DNA of 64,000 bases from JAPOXR01 sp965221815 (GTDB taxonomy: Bacteria > Pseudomonadota > Alphaproteobacteria > Rhodobacterales > Rhodobacteraceae): assembly GCA_965221815.1 (NCBI GenBank), contig OZ244915.1:1-64000 (forward strand). The letters run 5' to 3'. The notes below the pieces were generated by a model that saw only the letters and a program-made list of their open reading frames with translations, was not told the DNA's origin and ran no database searches. This document shows, one piece after another, positions 9,701 through 17,334 of the stretch. The position numbers and the translations under genes are program-made. Positions within the stretch are counted from its first letter, which is position 1. Each line of letters starts with the position of its first letter.

Positions 9701-10211
9701 TACCGCGGCCGCCGCCGCCCCACGAAGCCTTCAGCATCAGCGGGTAACCGATATCATTGGCCTGTTGACGGGCGCGGTCCATATCGTCGTCGAGCACCGG
9801 TGTGGCCGGAATCACGGGGACATTTGCGGCGATGGCAATTTGGCGGGCTGAAGCCTTGTCGCCCAGGACTCGCATGGTTTCCGCACGGGGCCCAATGAAG
9901 GCAATATTGTGCGCATCGCAGGCATCGACCAATTCAGGATTTTCTGAAAGCAGACCGTAACCTGGATGGATGGCATCGGCACCGCTCTCTTTCGCGACAC
10001 GAATAATCTCCGGAATGGCGAGATAGGCAGCGACAGGCCCAAGCCCCTTGCCGATGCAGTAGGCTTCGTCGGACTTGAATCGGTGGAGACCGAGCTTGTC
10101 TTCCTCGGCATAGACAGCAACTGTTTTCTTACCCAGTTCATTGGCAGCGCGTAAGATGCGAATTGCGATTTCACCGCGGTTGGCAACCAGGATTTTCTGA
10201 ATTTCAACCAT
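6771..10211 (-). CDS. pyc: pyruvate carboxylase
   Basis: A single-chain, biotin-dependent enzyme of 1146 residues that makes oxaloacetate from pyruvate and bicarbonate with ATP (anaplerosis). Domains in order: biotin carboxylase (VANRGEIAIRILRAANELG; ATP-grasp around SWGGGGRGM; FIEVNPRIQVEHTVTEQVTG), carboxyltransferase (LLITDTTMRDAHQSLLATR; metal-binding LPIHLHTHDTAG), a PYC_OADA-type linker, and a C-terminal biotinyl domain with EAMKMETG, the biotinylated lysine being near residue 1111. Length matches the family's usual 1140-1180. The ATG at 10211 (MVEIQKIL) is preferred to an upstream GTG at 10226, as the family starts here. It stands alone between hipBA and the sugar-acid locus. Confidence 0.97.
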   Translation of the reverse strand: MVEIQKILVANRGEIAIRILRAANELGKKTVAVYAEEDKLGLHRFKSDEAYCIGKGLGPVAAYLAIPEIIRVAKESGADAIHPGYGLLSENPELVDACDAHNIAFIGPRAETMRVLGDKASARQIAIAANVPVIPATPVLDDDMDRARQQANDIGYPLMLKASWGGGGRGMRPIHHPDELEAKILEGRREAEAAFGNGEGFLEKMITRARHVEVQIVGDKSGGMFHLFERDCTVQRRNQKIVERAPAPYLSDAERNEVCNYALQICRHVNYECAGTVEFLMDMDTGGFFFIEVNPRIQVEHTVTEQVTGIDIVQAQIRIAEGQKVEDALGKRRQDDVKLHGHALQTRITTEDPQNNFTPDYGRLTAYREATGMGIRLDGGTAYTGGIITRHYDSLLTKLTAWAPTKEMAIARMDRALREFRIRGVSTNIAFVENLLKHPEFQSDRCTTDFIDSTPELFSFPPRRDRGTKVLTYIADITVNGHPETIDHPRPSNHTNPAPPPSQIRDLDGGLKQKLDRDGAQSVAEWMLAQDALLITDTTMRDAHQSLLATRMRSIDMAKVAPAYATNLPGLFSVECWGGATFDVAYRFLQECPWQRLRDIRKAMPNLLTQMLLRGANGVGYTNYPDNVVKEFVRVAAHHIDIFRIFDSLNWVENMRVAIEAVGQENRICEAAVCYTGDILDPDRAKYDLKYYVRTAKELRDAGAHILGIKDMAGILKPAAARVLIRTLKQEIELPIHLHTHDTAGAACATILAASDEGVDAVDCAMDALSGNTSQAPIGTIIESLRHTPRDTGLSIESVRGINDYWEDVRQLYSVFESGLQSPSSEVYLHEMPGGQFTNLKTQARSLGLEDRWHEVAQAYADVNRMFGDIVKVTPSSKVVGDMALAMVSQDLTRSQVEDPAVEVAFPESVVDMMRGALGQPPGGFPETIASKALKGEAPVTHRPSLDAPAVNFEETRTWLVEQLEGKPVDDEDLLGYLMYPKVFLDYMGRRRVYGPVRSLPTSTFFYGMEPGEQISAEMDPGKTLEIVCQAIGETDDSGTARVFFELNGQPRVIRVANRKVKALVAAKPKADPDNPDHIGAPMPGLIASRPVQPGMKVKRGDLLLTIEAMKMETGIHAERDATIRAVHVDIGTQIDAKDLLLEYDA

Positions 10212-10716
10212 GCCGTCATCTCTCACTTGATCAATGAAACTCTAAACTATCATGCAATAAGGGTAAAATTGCGGCTCTTTTGCTTAGAGTTTGACCAAAA
10301 GTCCAACCAAAAACAATATATTGTTTTAATGACGCTATTCTCACTATATGATATACAATATATGGTGTTTCAATTCAAACTCTTAGCAAGACGGGTCACT
10401 GCAATGAGAGTGAGCCGATACAGACATTTGCAGGTGTGTGAAATTGATAGGGGTGATTTCGAAAATGCGTGTGGACGCACCGTGGCCTTGCGCAGATCAC
10501 TTGATATATCAACGTCATTGAATTGATGTCATGTCAAGGCGTGACCTCTCGTCTTCCCATCTGAGTTTTTGTGTCTACTGTGGGTTGCAATGCTGCTCCA
10601 TCCTCATTGCGGCTTGTGCAGTTGCCGTGCGATGCAAGAGGCGTTGGCACGATGCCGGCACTTGGAAGTCTGTATCTCACATATGAGATTCTGAACGGGC
10701 GCTGCCGACAAAACTG
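10212..10716. other. 505-bp AT-rich intergenic region with a 16-bp perfect palindrome
   Basis: Holds the pyc promoter on the minus strand. AAACAATATATTGTTT at 10311-10326 is a perfect 16-bp palindrome about 100 bp upstream of the pyc ATG, with further TATGATATACAATATATGG-like sequence just beyond; this looks like a repressor or activator site. A 99-codon plus-strand frame here has no ribosome-binding site and is probably not a gene. Confidence 0.45.
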
Positions 10717-11496
10717 CTATTTCGAATCATTGTCTGACACCATCATATGACGAATTCGATCATCCCTGACATCAAGAAGCGTGGGCATTGATCGACACGC
10801 CTCGGACCCGCATAGAAATGCCATGACACTTGCAGGAACCTCGGGGCGTATCAAATCATGTTGTGAAATCCGGCTGATCGGGTTGAGTCCCGAAGCCCGA
10901 ATTTTCTCCTGCATTGATGTATCAGTTGGAGGAATTCCCAGGAAGAAATTCTTGATTCCGCGATCTGCCAGTTCAAGTTCGCACATCAATGTCAGCATTC
11001 TCGCACTCGCTTTGGTCGTGCAATAAGCGGTCCAACCTTTCATCGCAGTCGTTGCCGCCCCGGTCCCTGCGTTCAGCACGGTGCCTTTGCTCTGCTCAAG
11101 CATCGGTAGCGCAGCCCGGATCAGGCGAAGAATGCCAACAACATTCGTGTCGAATGTCGCCAGCATGTCCTCTGGCATGATAGTTTCAACAAGTCCGATC
11201 GGTGCGATGGTACCCGCATTGTTGACGAGGACGTCCAGTTTCCCAGTCGTTTTACTCACTGTTGAAATCGCATTCTGAACCTGATCGGTGCGAGTTACAT
11301 CCAGTTCCAGAATCGTGGTTGCTGAAAGCATATCCGCGGTTTCTTGGGACACTTCCTGCTTGGCTCCCGCAAATACATTGGCTCCATTTGCCGCAAGCAT
11401 GCCGGCCAACACCGCACCAATTCCTTGGCCGGCACCCGTGACAAGAATTGTGCGACCCGTCAGGTCTGGAACCGGCACAGGACTCAAATCAAACAT
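10717..11496 (-). CDS. short-chain dehydrogenase/reductase (SDR)
   Basis: A 259-residue classical SDR. It has the cofactor-binding TGAGQGIG at residues 20-27, then LDVT, VLVNNAGTIAPIG (NNAG structural motif) and the active-site YCTTK. The usual catalytic serine, found 13-14 residues before the tyrosine in most SDRs, appears as threonine or glycine here (VLNAGTGAATT, where related proteins have NISSGAA). Activity may therefore be altered. ATG 11496 is chosen; a TTG at 11517 is in frame. It is transcribed divergently from the dehydratase operon across a 95-bp promoter region, so it probably oxidises an intermediate of the same pathway. The exact substrate is unknown. Confidence 0.8.
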   Translation of the reverse strand: MFDLSPVPVPDLTGRTILVTGAGQGIGAVLAGMLAANGANVFAGAKQEVSQETADMLSATTILELDVTRTDQVQNAISTVSKTTGKLDVLVNNAGTIAPIGLVETIMPEDMLATFDTNVVGILRLIRAALPMLEQSKGTVLNAGTGAATTAMKGWTAYCTTKASARMLTLMCELELADRGIKNFFLGIPPTDTSMQEKIRASGLNPISRISQHDLIRPEVPASVMAFLCGSEACRSMPTLLDVRDDRIRHMMVSDNDSK

Positions 11497-11530
11497 TTTC
11501 TTGATTGCTCTGTTCAAACAAGGTATTAAA

Positions 11531-11570
11531 TGGTCTGACCAATTGGATATGTCATATGGTTTGACATATC
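11531..11570. promoter_or_regulatory. operator palindromes in the divergent SDR/dehydratase promoter
   Basis: TGGTCTGACCA (11531-11541) is a perfect 5-1-5 palindrome of the TGGTC-N-GACCA type bound by FadR-subfamily GntR regulators. Directly beside it GATATGTCA (11546-11554) is repeated inverted as TGACATATC (11562-11570) with a 7-bp spacer. Both lie between two divergent genes of a locus that encodes a FadR-type regulator at 19324, so that protein is the likely ligand. Confidence 0.6.
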
Positions 11571-11591
11571 AAGTTTGCTGGGGAGGGCGGC

Positions 11592-12722
11592 TTGGTGCGT
11601 ATTCGAGACATTGAGCCAATATCGATTGCCTATCCCGACCCGAATGATTTCAACGTGGTGCGTCGAACAGTCTTGGTGCGTGTCGAAACGACGGACAGTG
11701 TCGTCGGTTGGGGAGAATCCATTGCCATGTGGCCGGAGGCTTGCAAGGCGGTCGTTGCAATCATCAAGGATGGATACTTGCCACTGATCAAAGGTGATGA
11801 AATCGATGATATCACGGCAATCTGGAACAAGCTTCGGGCTCATTCTCATTGGTACGGTGAAGGCGGTATCGCGTCGATGGCGATCTCCGGAATCGACATG
11901 GCTCTATGGGATATCAAGGGAAAAGTAGCACAGGAACCACTCCATCAGTTGCTCGGAGGGTTGGCGCATGAAAGGCTTCCAGCAAATGCATCATGTCATG
12001 TCAACAAGTTGGGAGAAGCGGCCTGTGTGGCCGAGGTTGTCGCGTTCTTTGAGGCAGGTTTTAACTCCGTCAAGCTGGGATTTGCCAAGACCGGTGATTC
12101 AAACATCGGCGGTGACCCGGACACAGATGTGCACTTCATCAAGGAATTGCGCCATGCGCTCGGAAATGAAGCGGAGATCTTGGTCGATATCGGCAATGGT
12201 ATCCGCTGGGATGTTTCGACTGCTATCGAAGTTGGGAGGCGGATGTCGGAATATCGCATCGGTTGGTATGAAGAGCCATTGTATCATACCGACGACGCAG
12301 GCTATCAGGCGCTTGCCGCTGCGGATATTGGTGTACGAATCGCGAGCGGTGAACGCGAGTTTACAGCGACCGGCTATCGCCGACAGATGGAATTCATCAA
12401 TGCGGTTGATGTTTATGGTGTCGACCCTGCAAGAGTGGAGGGTATCACCGGTTTCCGTCGTGTTGATGCGCTGGCCACCGCTCATGGCAAGGTGGTCAAC
12501 GCGCATGCCTGGTCCACTGCGATCACGACGGCCGCGAGTTTGCATCTCAGTTTGGTATCTCCGAACACCGAACTCTTTGAGTTCAAACCGTTTCCGGTCA
12601 TCGTTCAGGATGAGTTGGTCACAGATAAGATCTGGCATCAGGAAGGCTGGGCCTATCCAATTTACAAGCCGGGGCTTGGAATTGAGGTAAATGAGGACGT
12701 TGTGCGGAGTCTCGCCGAATGA
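11592..12722 (+). CDS. mandelate racemase/muconate lactonizing (enolase-superfamily) sugar-acid dehydratase
   Basis: A 376-residue enolase-superfamily protein with an N-terminal capping domain and a C-terminal TIM barrel. Visible barrel elements: SVKLGFAK at the KxK position (one lysine kept, the second replaced), metal ligands in LVDIGNGI, WYEEPL and ASGERE, and a late VNAHAWST with the candidate catalytic histidine. Family members dehydrate sugar acids to 2-keto-3-deoxy acids or racemise hydroxy acids. Start is TTG 11592 or GTG 11595, with GGAGGG 6-10 bases upstream. Its stop overlaps the next ATG (ATGA), making it the head of the catabolic operon. Sugar-acid dehydratase is the likeliest role; the substrate cannot be read from sequence. 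Confidence 0.8.
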   Translation: MVRIRDIEPISIAYPDPNDFNVVRRTVLVRVETTDSVVGWGESIAMWPEACKAVVAIIKDGYLPLIKGDEIDDITAIWNKLRAHSHWYGEGGIASMAISGIDMALWDIKGKVAQEPLHQLLGGLAHERLPANASCHVNKLGEAACVAEVVAFFEAGFNSVKLGFAKTGDSNIGGDPDTDVHFIKELRHALGNEAEILVDIGNGIRWDVSTAIEVGRRMSEYRIGWYEEPLYHTDDAGYQALAAADIGVRIASGEREFTATGYRRQMEFINAVDVYGVDPARVEGITGFRRVDALATAHGKVVNAHAWSTAITTAASLHLSLVSPNTELFEFKPFPVIVQDELVTDKIWHQEGWAYPIYKPGLGIEVNEDVVRSLAE

Positions 12723-13495
12723 TGCGGCGGCACGGACTATTGCGTCCAACCGAGACCGACATCAAAGCCAGCGGGTTCTCGACCCCGTGGGATGCACCTG
12801 CGATTCCACGGTTTCCATTCCAGTTTCGTAATGCCGAAATTCTGACACTTTACTGGCGGACTGATCCGGAAGCCATTGCTACCTTGCTGCCCCCACCCTT
12901 GGAACCGACCGGAGACATTGCTTGTGCTCATATCTACCGGATGAGGGATACTGATTGGATTGGTGATTATGGGGAGGCAAACATTATGGTCGGCGCCCGG
13001 CTTGGAGAACTTTCGGGCGCATATTCACCTTATCTGTGCCTGTCATCTGATGGTGGTGTCAGCCATGGGCGAGAAATTCATGGTCAACCGAAAAAATATG
13101 GTCAACCGCGTCTTGATTTCCGCGGTGATCTGATAGTTGGAGTCGTGGAGCGCAATGGCATCGACGTCCTGACTGGAACGCTCCCGTACAAGCAGGTTCC
13201 GGTTTCGGCCAACGCGACTGCACCCTATTTTGATTTTGCGACAAATATTAACCTCAAGGCAATTGATCATATTGATGGACGACCCGCGATCCGTCAGCTG
13301 ACCACCCGTCGATTGACAGAAATTGTCACACATGAGGCTTGGCGCGGCCCGGGAACTGTAGAAATTAGACCCAATGCCCAATTACCGGTCTTTTGTTTGC
13401 CGGTGATTGAAATGCTGGAAGGATATTTCTGGCGTGCTGACTTTACACTGGTTGCTGGGAAAGTCGTTCACGACTATCTCGAGAACAACAAATGA
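12719..13495 (+). CDS. acetoacetate decarboxylase-family protein
   Basis: A 258-residue protein of the acetoacetate decarboxylase superfamily. Characteristic segments are a PFQFRNAEILTLYWRTDPEAIATLLPPPLEP opening, YSPYLCLSSDGG, and GREIHGQPKKYGQPRL. The last holds the conserved lysine region, in which true decarboxylases form a Schiff base with the keto acid. Superfamily members include decarboxylases, dehydratases and aldolase-like enzymes. Coupled by ATGA overlaps to the dehydratase upstream and the hydroxyacid dehydrogenase downstream, it probably acts on a 2-keto or diketo sugar-acid intermediate. No pyruvate-forming aldolase or fumarylacetoacetase-type hydrolase is seen in the locus, so it may take the carbon-cleaving step; that is inference. 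Confidence 0.8.
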   Translation: MMRRHGLLRPTETDIKASGFSTPWDAPAIPRFPFQFRNAEILTLYWRTDPEAIATLLPPPLEPTGDIACAHIYRMRDTDWIGDYGEANIMVGARLGELSGAYSPYLCLSSDGGVSHGREIHGQPKKYGQPRLDFRGDLIVGVVERNGIDVLTGTLPYKQVPVSANATAPYFDFATNINLKAIDHIDGRPAIRQLTTRRLTEIVTHEAWRGPGTVEIRPNAQLPVFCLPVIEMLEGYFWRADFTLVAGKVVHDYLENNK

Positions 13496-14475
13496 GCACA
13501 CGAGTCGTTGTCACCGACTGCTCGTTTCCTGATGTGGCGCAGGAGAGAGAAGCTGCTGAGAGTGCTGGAGCAAGCTTTGAGATTTTTCAGGCAAAATCTG
13601 AAGATGATGTGGTCGAAGTGGTTGGCGGGGCAGATGTCATCGTCGTCCAGTTTGCTCCCTTCGGATCACATGCCATATCTGCGGTGAATCCTGGTGCCAC
13701 CATTATTCGCTATGGCGTTGGTTACGATAATATTGATCTGAAAGCAGCCCGCGATGCAGGTGTGACGGTTGGTTATGTTCCTGACTACTGTACCAACGAG
13801 GTTGCCGACCATACCGTTGCAATGGCACTTGCGATGTTACGAAAACTGCCACAACTGGATACCTCCGTACGAAACAACAGGTGGGCGGCAATCGAATGTA
13901 CGCGTCCCGTGAGACCTCTCAGCGAGTTGACCTTTGGATTTCTCGGATTGGGACAGATTGGAAAAGCGGTGCTGTCGCGTATCAGACCGTTCGGCTTTTC
14001 TTCCATAGTCACTGATCCTGGCTTAACGGACGAAGAGGCGCAGCGTCTGGGTGTGTGTCGAGTCGATGAGGACAAGCTCCTGCAGGAATCTGATCTCCTC
14101 ACCCTGCATGCACCAGCCAATGCAAAGACAGCCGGTTTCCTCAATTCCGAGAGACTGGCTAGAATGAAGCGAAATGCAGTTGTTGTAAATTCTGCACGTG
14201 GGCAACTCGTGGTTGATACTGACCTTGCAGAGGCATGTCAGCTTGGTATTATTGGCGGCGCTGCGCTCGACGTGTTTCAACACGAACCGCTACCATCAGA
14301 CTCGCCCCTTCGTCGTGCCCCCAATGTCATGCTCTCCCCGCATGTTGCGTGGTACTCTGAGGCCGCCATTCAACGACTGCAAGGGCTTGTCGCCGAAGAT
14401 ATCACACGCATCCTTAAGGGTGAGGGCCCACGAAAACCCGTCGAGGGATGGGTATACCATGAAGCTGCAGCATGA
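13492..14475 (+). CDS. D-isomer-specific 2-hydroxyacid dehydrogenase (CtBP-like)
   Basis: A 327-residue NAD-dependent 2-hydroxyacid dehydrogenase. The cofactor-binding loop is GFLGLGQIGKAVLSRI. The catalytic triad is visible as arginine in SARGQLV, glutamate in DVFQHEPLP and histidine in LSPHVAWYS. The substrate loop IRYGVGYDNIDLKAARDAGV resembles the C-terminal-binding-protein branch of the family. It starts by ATGA overlap with the decarboxylase-like gene and is the last enzyme of the first segment; a 250-bp gap with its own candidate regulatory site separates it from the transporter genes. Likely reduces or oxidises a 2-keto/2-hydroxy acid of the pathway. Confidence 0.85.
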   Translation: MSTRVVVTDCSFPDVAQEREAAESAGASFEIFQAKSEDDVVEVVGGADVIVVQFAPFGSHAISAVNPGATIIRYGVGYDNIDLKAARDAGVTVGYVPDYCTNEVADHTVAMALAMLRKLPQLDTSVRNNRWAAIECTRPVRPLSELTFGFLGLGQIGKAVLSRIRPFGFSSIVTDPGLTDEEAQRLGVCRVDEDKLLQESDLLTLHAPANAKTAGFLNSERLARMKRNAVVVNSARGQLVVDTDLAEACQLGIIGGAALDVFQHEPLPSDSPLRRAPNVMLSPHVAWYSEAAIQRLQGLVAEDITRILKGEGPRKPVEGWVYHEAAA

Positions 14476-14656
14476 TTCAGCCAACTGGATCGACGACATG
14501 CCTGACTTTCGTGCAGGATGCTACTGACATGGCACTGAGTGATGGAACTCGATTGCGCTTTGACAGCGAGGTGGCGTCGATTCATGGCGCAGCAGATTGT
14601 TCAGAGGGTCAGGATTACAGATGGCGCAAAGAGACAGGCATATGACTTGATGGGGA

Positions 14657-14675
14657 CATACTGGTCAGATGTATG
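14657..14675. promoter_or_regulatory. candidate second operator upstream of the transporter genes
   Basis: CATAC at 14657-14661 and GTATG at 14671-14675 form an inverted repeat enclosing TGGTCAGA, a half-site like that of the palindrome at 11531. It lies 50-70 bp before the substrate-binding-protein ATG in an otherwise gene-free 250-bp gap, where a promoter is expected. Resemblance to the divergent-promoter operator suggests the same regulator. Confidence 0.4.
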
Positions 14676-14725
14676 CCCTGAAATTGGCGCAAGGCGCCAT
14701 TTAACCCAGAAGATGGAGGAATGAA

Positions 14726-15766
14726 ATGAAAATTCTGACAACAATTTGGGCCACGCTGCTGGTTGTTCTATCGACAGCTGTTTTGGCAAGTGGCCATGTT
14801 AAGATGCTCGAGAGCGGAAGGGACATTGATATGGTCCTTTTACCCAAGTTTCTGGGTATTCTTGTATTCGATCAGGCCAATGAGGGCGCACAGGAAGCCC
14901 ATGCTGAGCTCAAAAACAATGGAGACCTGTTGTTTGTTGGCCCAACACCGGAAAATTCTGTGGCGGGTCAAATTGAGATCATGACAACTGCTGCGACTCA
15001 GGGGCAGGGTGTGGTGATGCTCTCAAACAATGCGGGTGATCAGATCGTTCCCGCAGCAACGGCCGCCATGGAAGCCGGGACGCGTGTCGTGACCTGGGAT
15101 AGTCCCATCCCGTCGGGAGAGGGTGAGGATGTATTTGTTGCTCAAGTTGATTTTGGCTCGATTGGCGAAGTCATGGCCGAAATGGCGCACTCGCTGCTCG
15201 ATGGTAACGGGCAAATGGCTGTCCTGTCGGCAACGCCCGACGCGGCCAACCAAAACGCCTGGATTGCGTCAATGCAGGAAGCACTTAAGGATACCAAATA
15301 TGCCGATATCGAACTTGTTGACATCGTTTACGGGGATGATCAGGCAGAATTGAGCTATAACCGTGCTTTGGCTCTCGTTGACCAGTATCCAGACCTTGGT
15401 GTCATTATGTCCCCAACAACGGTTGGCATCCAAGCCAGTGCCAAGGCAATGCAGGATGAAGGTCTATGTGACCAGGTTAAGGTGTCAGGCCTTGGCCTTC
15501 CGTCAGAGATGGTCAGCTATACCTTAAATGGCTGTGCTCCGGAGTTTGCTCTTTGGGATTTTCGGGATCTTGGCTATCTGACTTATTACACGGCTTATGG
15601 TCTGGCGTCAGGTCAACTGACAGGTGAGATAGGCGAAACCTTTATGGCGGGTCGTATGGGCGAATTCGCGATCGAAGAGGATCCCGGCCGCCCCGGATCC
15701 AAGCGGATCCTGATGGGGCCGTTCACCGTGTACAATGCTGACAATGTAGAAGCAGCCGCCAAGTAG
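14726..15766 (+). CDS. sugar ABC transporter periplasmic substrate-binding protein (rhamnose/AI-2 type)
   Basis: A 346-residue periplasmic-binding protein with a signal peptide (MKILTTIWATLLVVLSTAVLA, cleaved near ASG). Its fold is that of the RbsB/LsrB/RhaS group: LLPKFLGILVFDQANEGAQEAH, VMLSNNAGDQIVPAATAAMEAG, TWDSPIP and MSPTTVGIQASAKAM. A strong GGAGG ribosome-binding site precedes it. It is first in an ABC importer operon. The family plus the mutarotase gene at the operon's end point to L-rhamnose or a similar 6-deoxyhexose; AI-2-like ligands are an alternative. Confidence 0.88.
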   Translation: MKILTTIWATLLVVLSTAVLASGHVKMLESGRDIDMVLLPKFLGILVFDQANEGAQEAHAELKNNGDLLFVGPTPENSVAGQIEIMTTAATQGQGVVMLSNNAGDQIVPAATAAMEAGTRVVTWDSPIPSGEGEDVFVAQVDFGSIGEVMAEMAHSLLDGNGQMAVLSATPDAANQNAWIASMQEALKDTKYADIELVDIVYGDDQAELSYNRALALVDQYPDLGVIMSPTTVGIQASAKAMQDEGLCDQVKVSGLGLPSEMVSYTLNGCAPEFALWDFRDLGYLTYYTAYGLASGQLTGEIGETFMAGRMGEFAIEEDPGRPGSKRILMGPFTVYNADNVEAAAK

Positions 15767-15780
15767 GGAATTCAATTGAT

Positions 15781-15806
15781 CCGGCAGGTGAATCGTCACC
15801 TGCCGG
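15781..15806 (+). terminator. intercistronic RNA hairpin after the binding-protein gene
   Basis: CCGGCAGGTGA (15781-15791) and TCACCTGCCGG (15796-15806) form a perfect 11-bp stem with a 4-base loop between the binding-protein and ATPase genes. No U-run follows, so it is more likely an mRNA-stabilising or partially terminating hairpin that lets the binding protein be made in excess over the membrane parts. Confidence 0.7.
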
Positions 15807-15831
15807 ACACGGATATTGTATCTGCAAATTC

Positions 15832-17334
15832 ATGTGTGAACCTCTTCTCAGGCTAGAGAATGTCACCAAGCGTTTTGGGATGACGACGGCATTGCAAAAT
15901 ATGTCGCTCGATATTTTCTCCGGTGAAGTCCATGCCATCGTTGGTGAGAACGGAGCTGGCAAGTCGACGATCATCAAGATCATGACGGGCATCCATCAAA
16001 CTACTGAAGGACGAGTTGTAATTGACGGGATGGCGCGAAATATCAGTGGTGCTCGAGCTGCCCGTGACATTGGCATTACTGCGATCTATCAGGAACCAAT
16101 GGTGTTTCCGGATCTTGATGTTGCCGAGAACATTTTCATTTCGGCAAGAAGCGGCTGGTTCCTTAATCAAGCACAACTGCATGCTGAAGCACAAAGGCTG
16201 CTCGGGCGGATCGGCATTGCTCTTGATTCGTCAAGTATTGCGAGCGGGCTCACTTTAGCAGCACAGCAAGCCGTGGAGATCGCCCGCGCACTCAGCCAAG
16301 ATGTGCGTATCCTGATCATGGATGAACCAACGGCATCGCTTTCAGCCCATGAAGCCAAACAGTTGCGCAAGGTGGCTCGAACACTTGCAGAGGAAGGAGT
16401 TGCCGTCATTTATATCTCTCACCGTTTGGAGGAGATTTTTGACATCGCTGACAGGGTGACCGTGATCCGTGACGGAATCCATATTTCGACTCGTCCCATT
16501 GGGGAAGTCACATCAGAGGGTATGGTTTCTGAGATGGTGGGCCGTGATATCGGCAACTATTTCGCGAAAGCTCCGAGTACAGCGACCTCGAACTCTTTGC
16601 TGCGTGTCGAGCATTTGAGCCGCGAGGGCATTTTTTCGGACATTTCTTTCGACCTCATGCAGGGTGAAATCCTTTGCATGGCAGGATTGGTTGGTGCGCG
16701 CCGAACGGATGTGGCTCTTGCATTGTTTGGCATCAATCCCTCGAGTTCAGGACAGATCTTTTACAAGGGAAGACAGATCAATCCATCTTGCGCGCGCGAG
16801 GCGATGGATGCCGGCATAGCTTATGTTTCCGAAGATCGTCGAAAACTCGGCTTGGCAATGCCGATGTCGCTGCGGTCAAATGTCAGTCTTGCAACCCTAC
16901 GGTCGTTTGTGGGTCGATGGGGTTTCCTCGACCAATCTTTGGAGAGGGTGACGGCCCTAGAGTATCGAGACAGGCTCAATATCCGTGCTCCAGATGTGGA
17001 ACTTTCTGTCGGGATGTTATCGGGGGGCAATCAACAAAAAACCATGTTGGCAAAGTGGTTGAGGATGAACCCTGACGTGTTGATTTTTGATGAACCAACG
17101 CGTGGTATTGACATCGGTGCAAAAGCTGAGGTTCACGCCCTGATCAGGGAATTCGTGGCCAACGGGGGCGGAGCAATTGTGATCTCCTCAGACTTGCCAG
17201 AAGTGTTGGCAATGGGTGATCGCATTTTGGTGATGCGCGAAGGGCGGCAGATGGGTATCGTCAATTCAACTGAAACCGGCCAAGAAACCATCATGCGTCT
17301 TGCAACTGGACAAGCCAGCGTGGAGGCGGCGTGA
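15832..17334 (+). CDS. sugar ABC transporter ATP-binding protein (double NBD)
   Basis: A 500-residue ATPase with two tandem nucleotide-binding domains, as in RbsA, XylG and RhaT importers. The N-terminal half has Walker A GENGAGKST, a TLAAQQAVEIARALSQD signature region and Walker B ILIMDEPTASLS. The C-terminal half has the degenerate Walker A typical of the family (MAGLVGARRTDVA), then LSGGNQQKTMLAKWL and LIFDEPTRGIDIG. ATG 15832 follows the intercistronic hairpin. The stop overlaps the next gene's start region (GTGATG). It powers uptake through the two permeases that follow. Confidence 0.93.
   Translation: MCEPLLRLENVTKRFGMTTALQNMSLDIFSGEVHAIVGENGAGKSTIIKIMTGIHQTTEGRVVIDGMARNISGARAARDIGITAIYQEPMVFPDLDVAENIFISARSGWFLNQAQLHAEAQRLLGRIGIALDSSSIASGLTLAAQQAVEIARALSQDVRILIMDEPTASLSAHEAKQLRKVARTLAEEGVAVIYISHRLEEIFDIADRVTVIRDGIHISTRPIGEVTSEGMVSEMVGRDIGNYFAKAPSTATSNSLLRVEHLSREGIFSDISFDLMQGEILCMAGLVGARRTDVALALFGINPSSSGQIFYKGRQINPSCAREAMDAGIAYVSEDRRKLGLAMPMSLRSNVSLATLRSFVGRWGFLDQSLERVTALEYRDRLNIRAPDVELSVGMLSGGNQQKTMLAKWLRMNPDVLIFDEPTRGIDIGAKAEVHALIREFVANGGGAIVISSDLPEVLAMGDRILVMREGRQMGIVNSTETGQETIMRLATGQASVEAA

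Noticed and set aside
10227..10526. 99-codon plus-strand frame beside the pyc promoter
   Set aside because: No ribosome-binding site, unusual composition and a promoter palindrome inside it.
14539..14724. 61-codon frame before the sugar-binding-protein gene
   Set aside because: It covers the likely promoter and operator and ends at the ribosome-binding site of the real gene.
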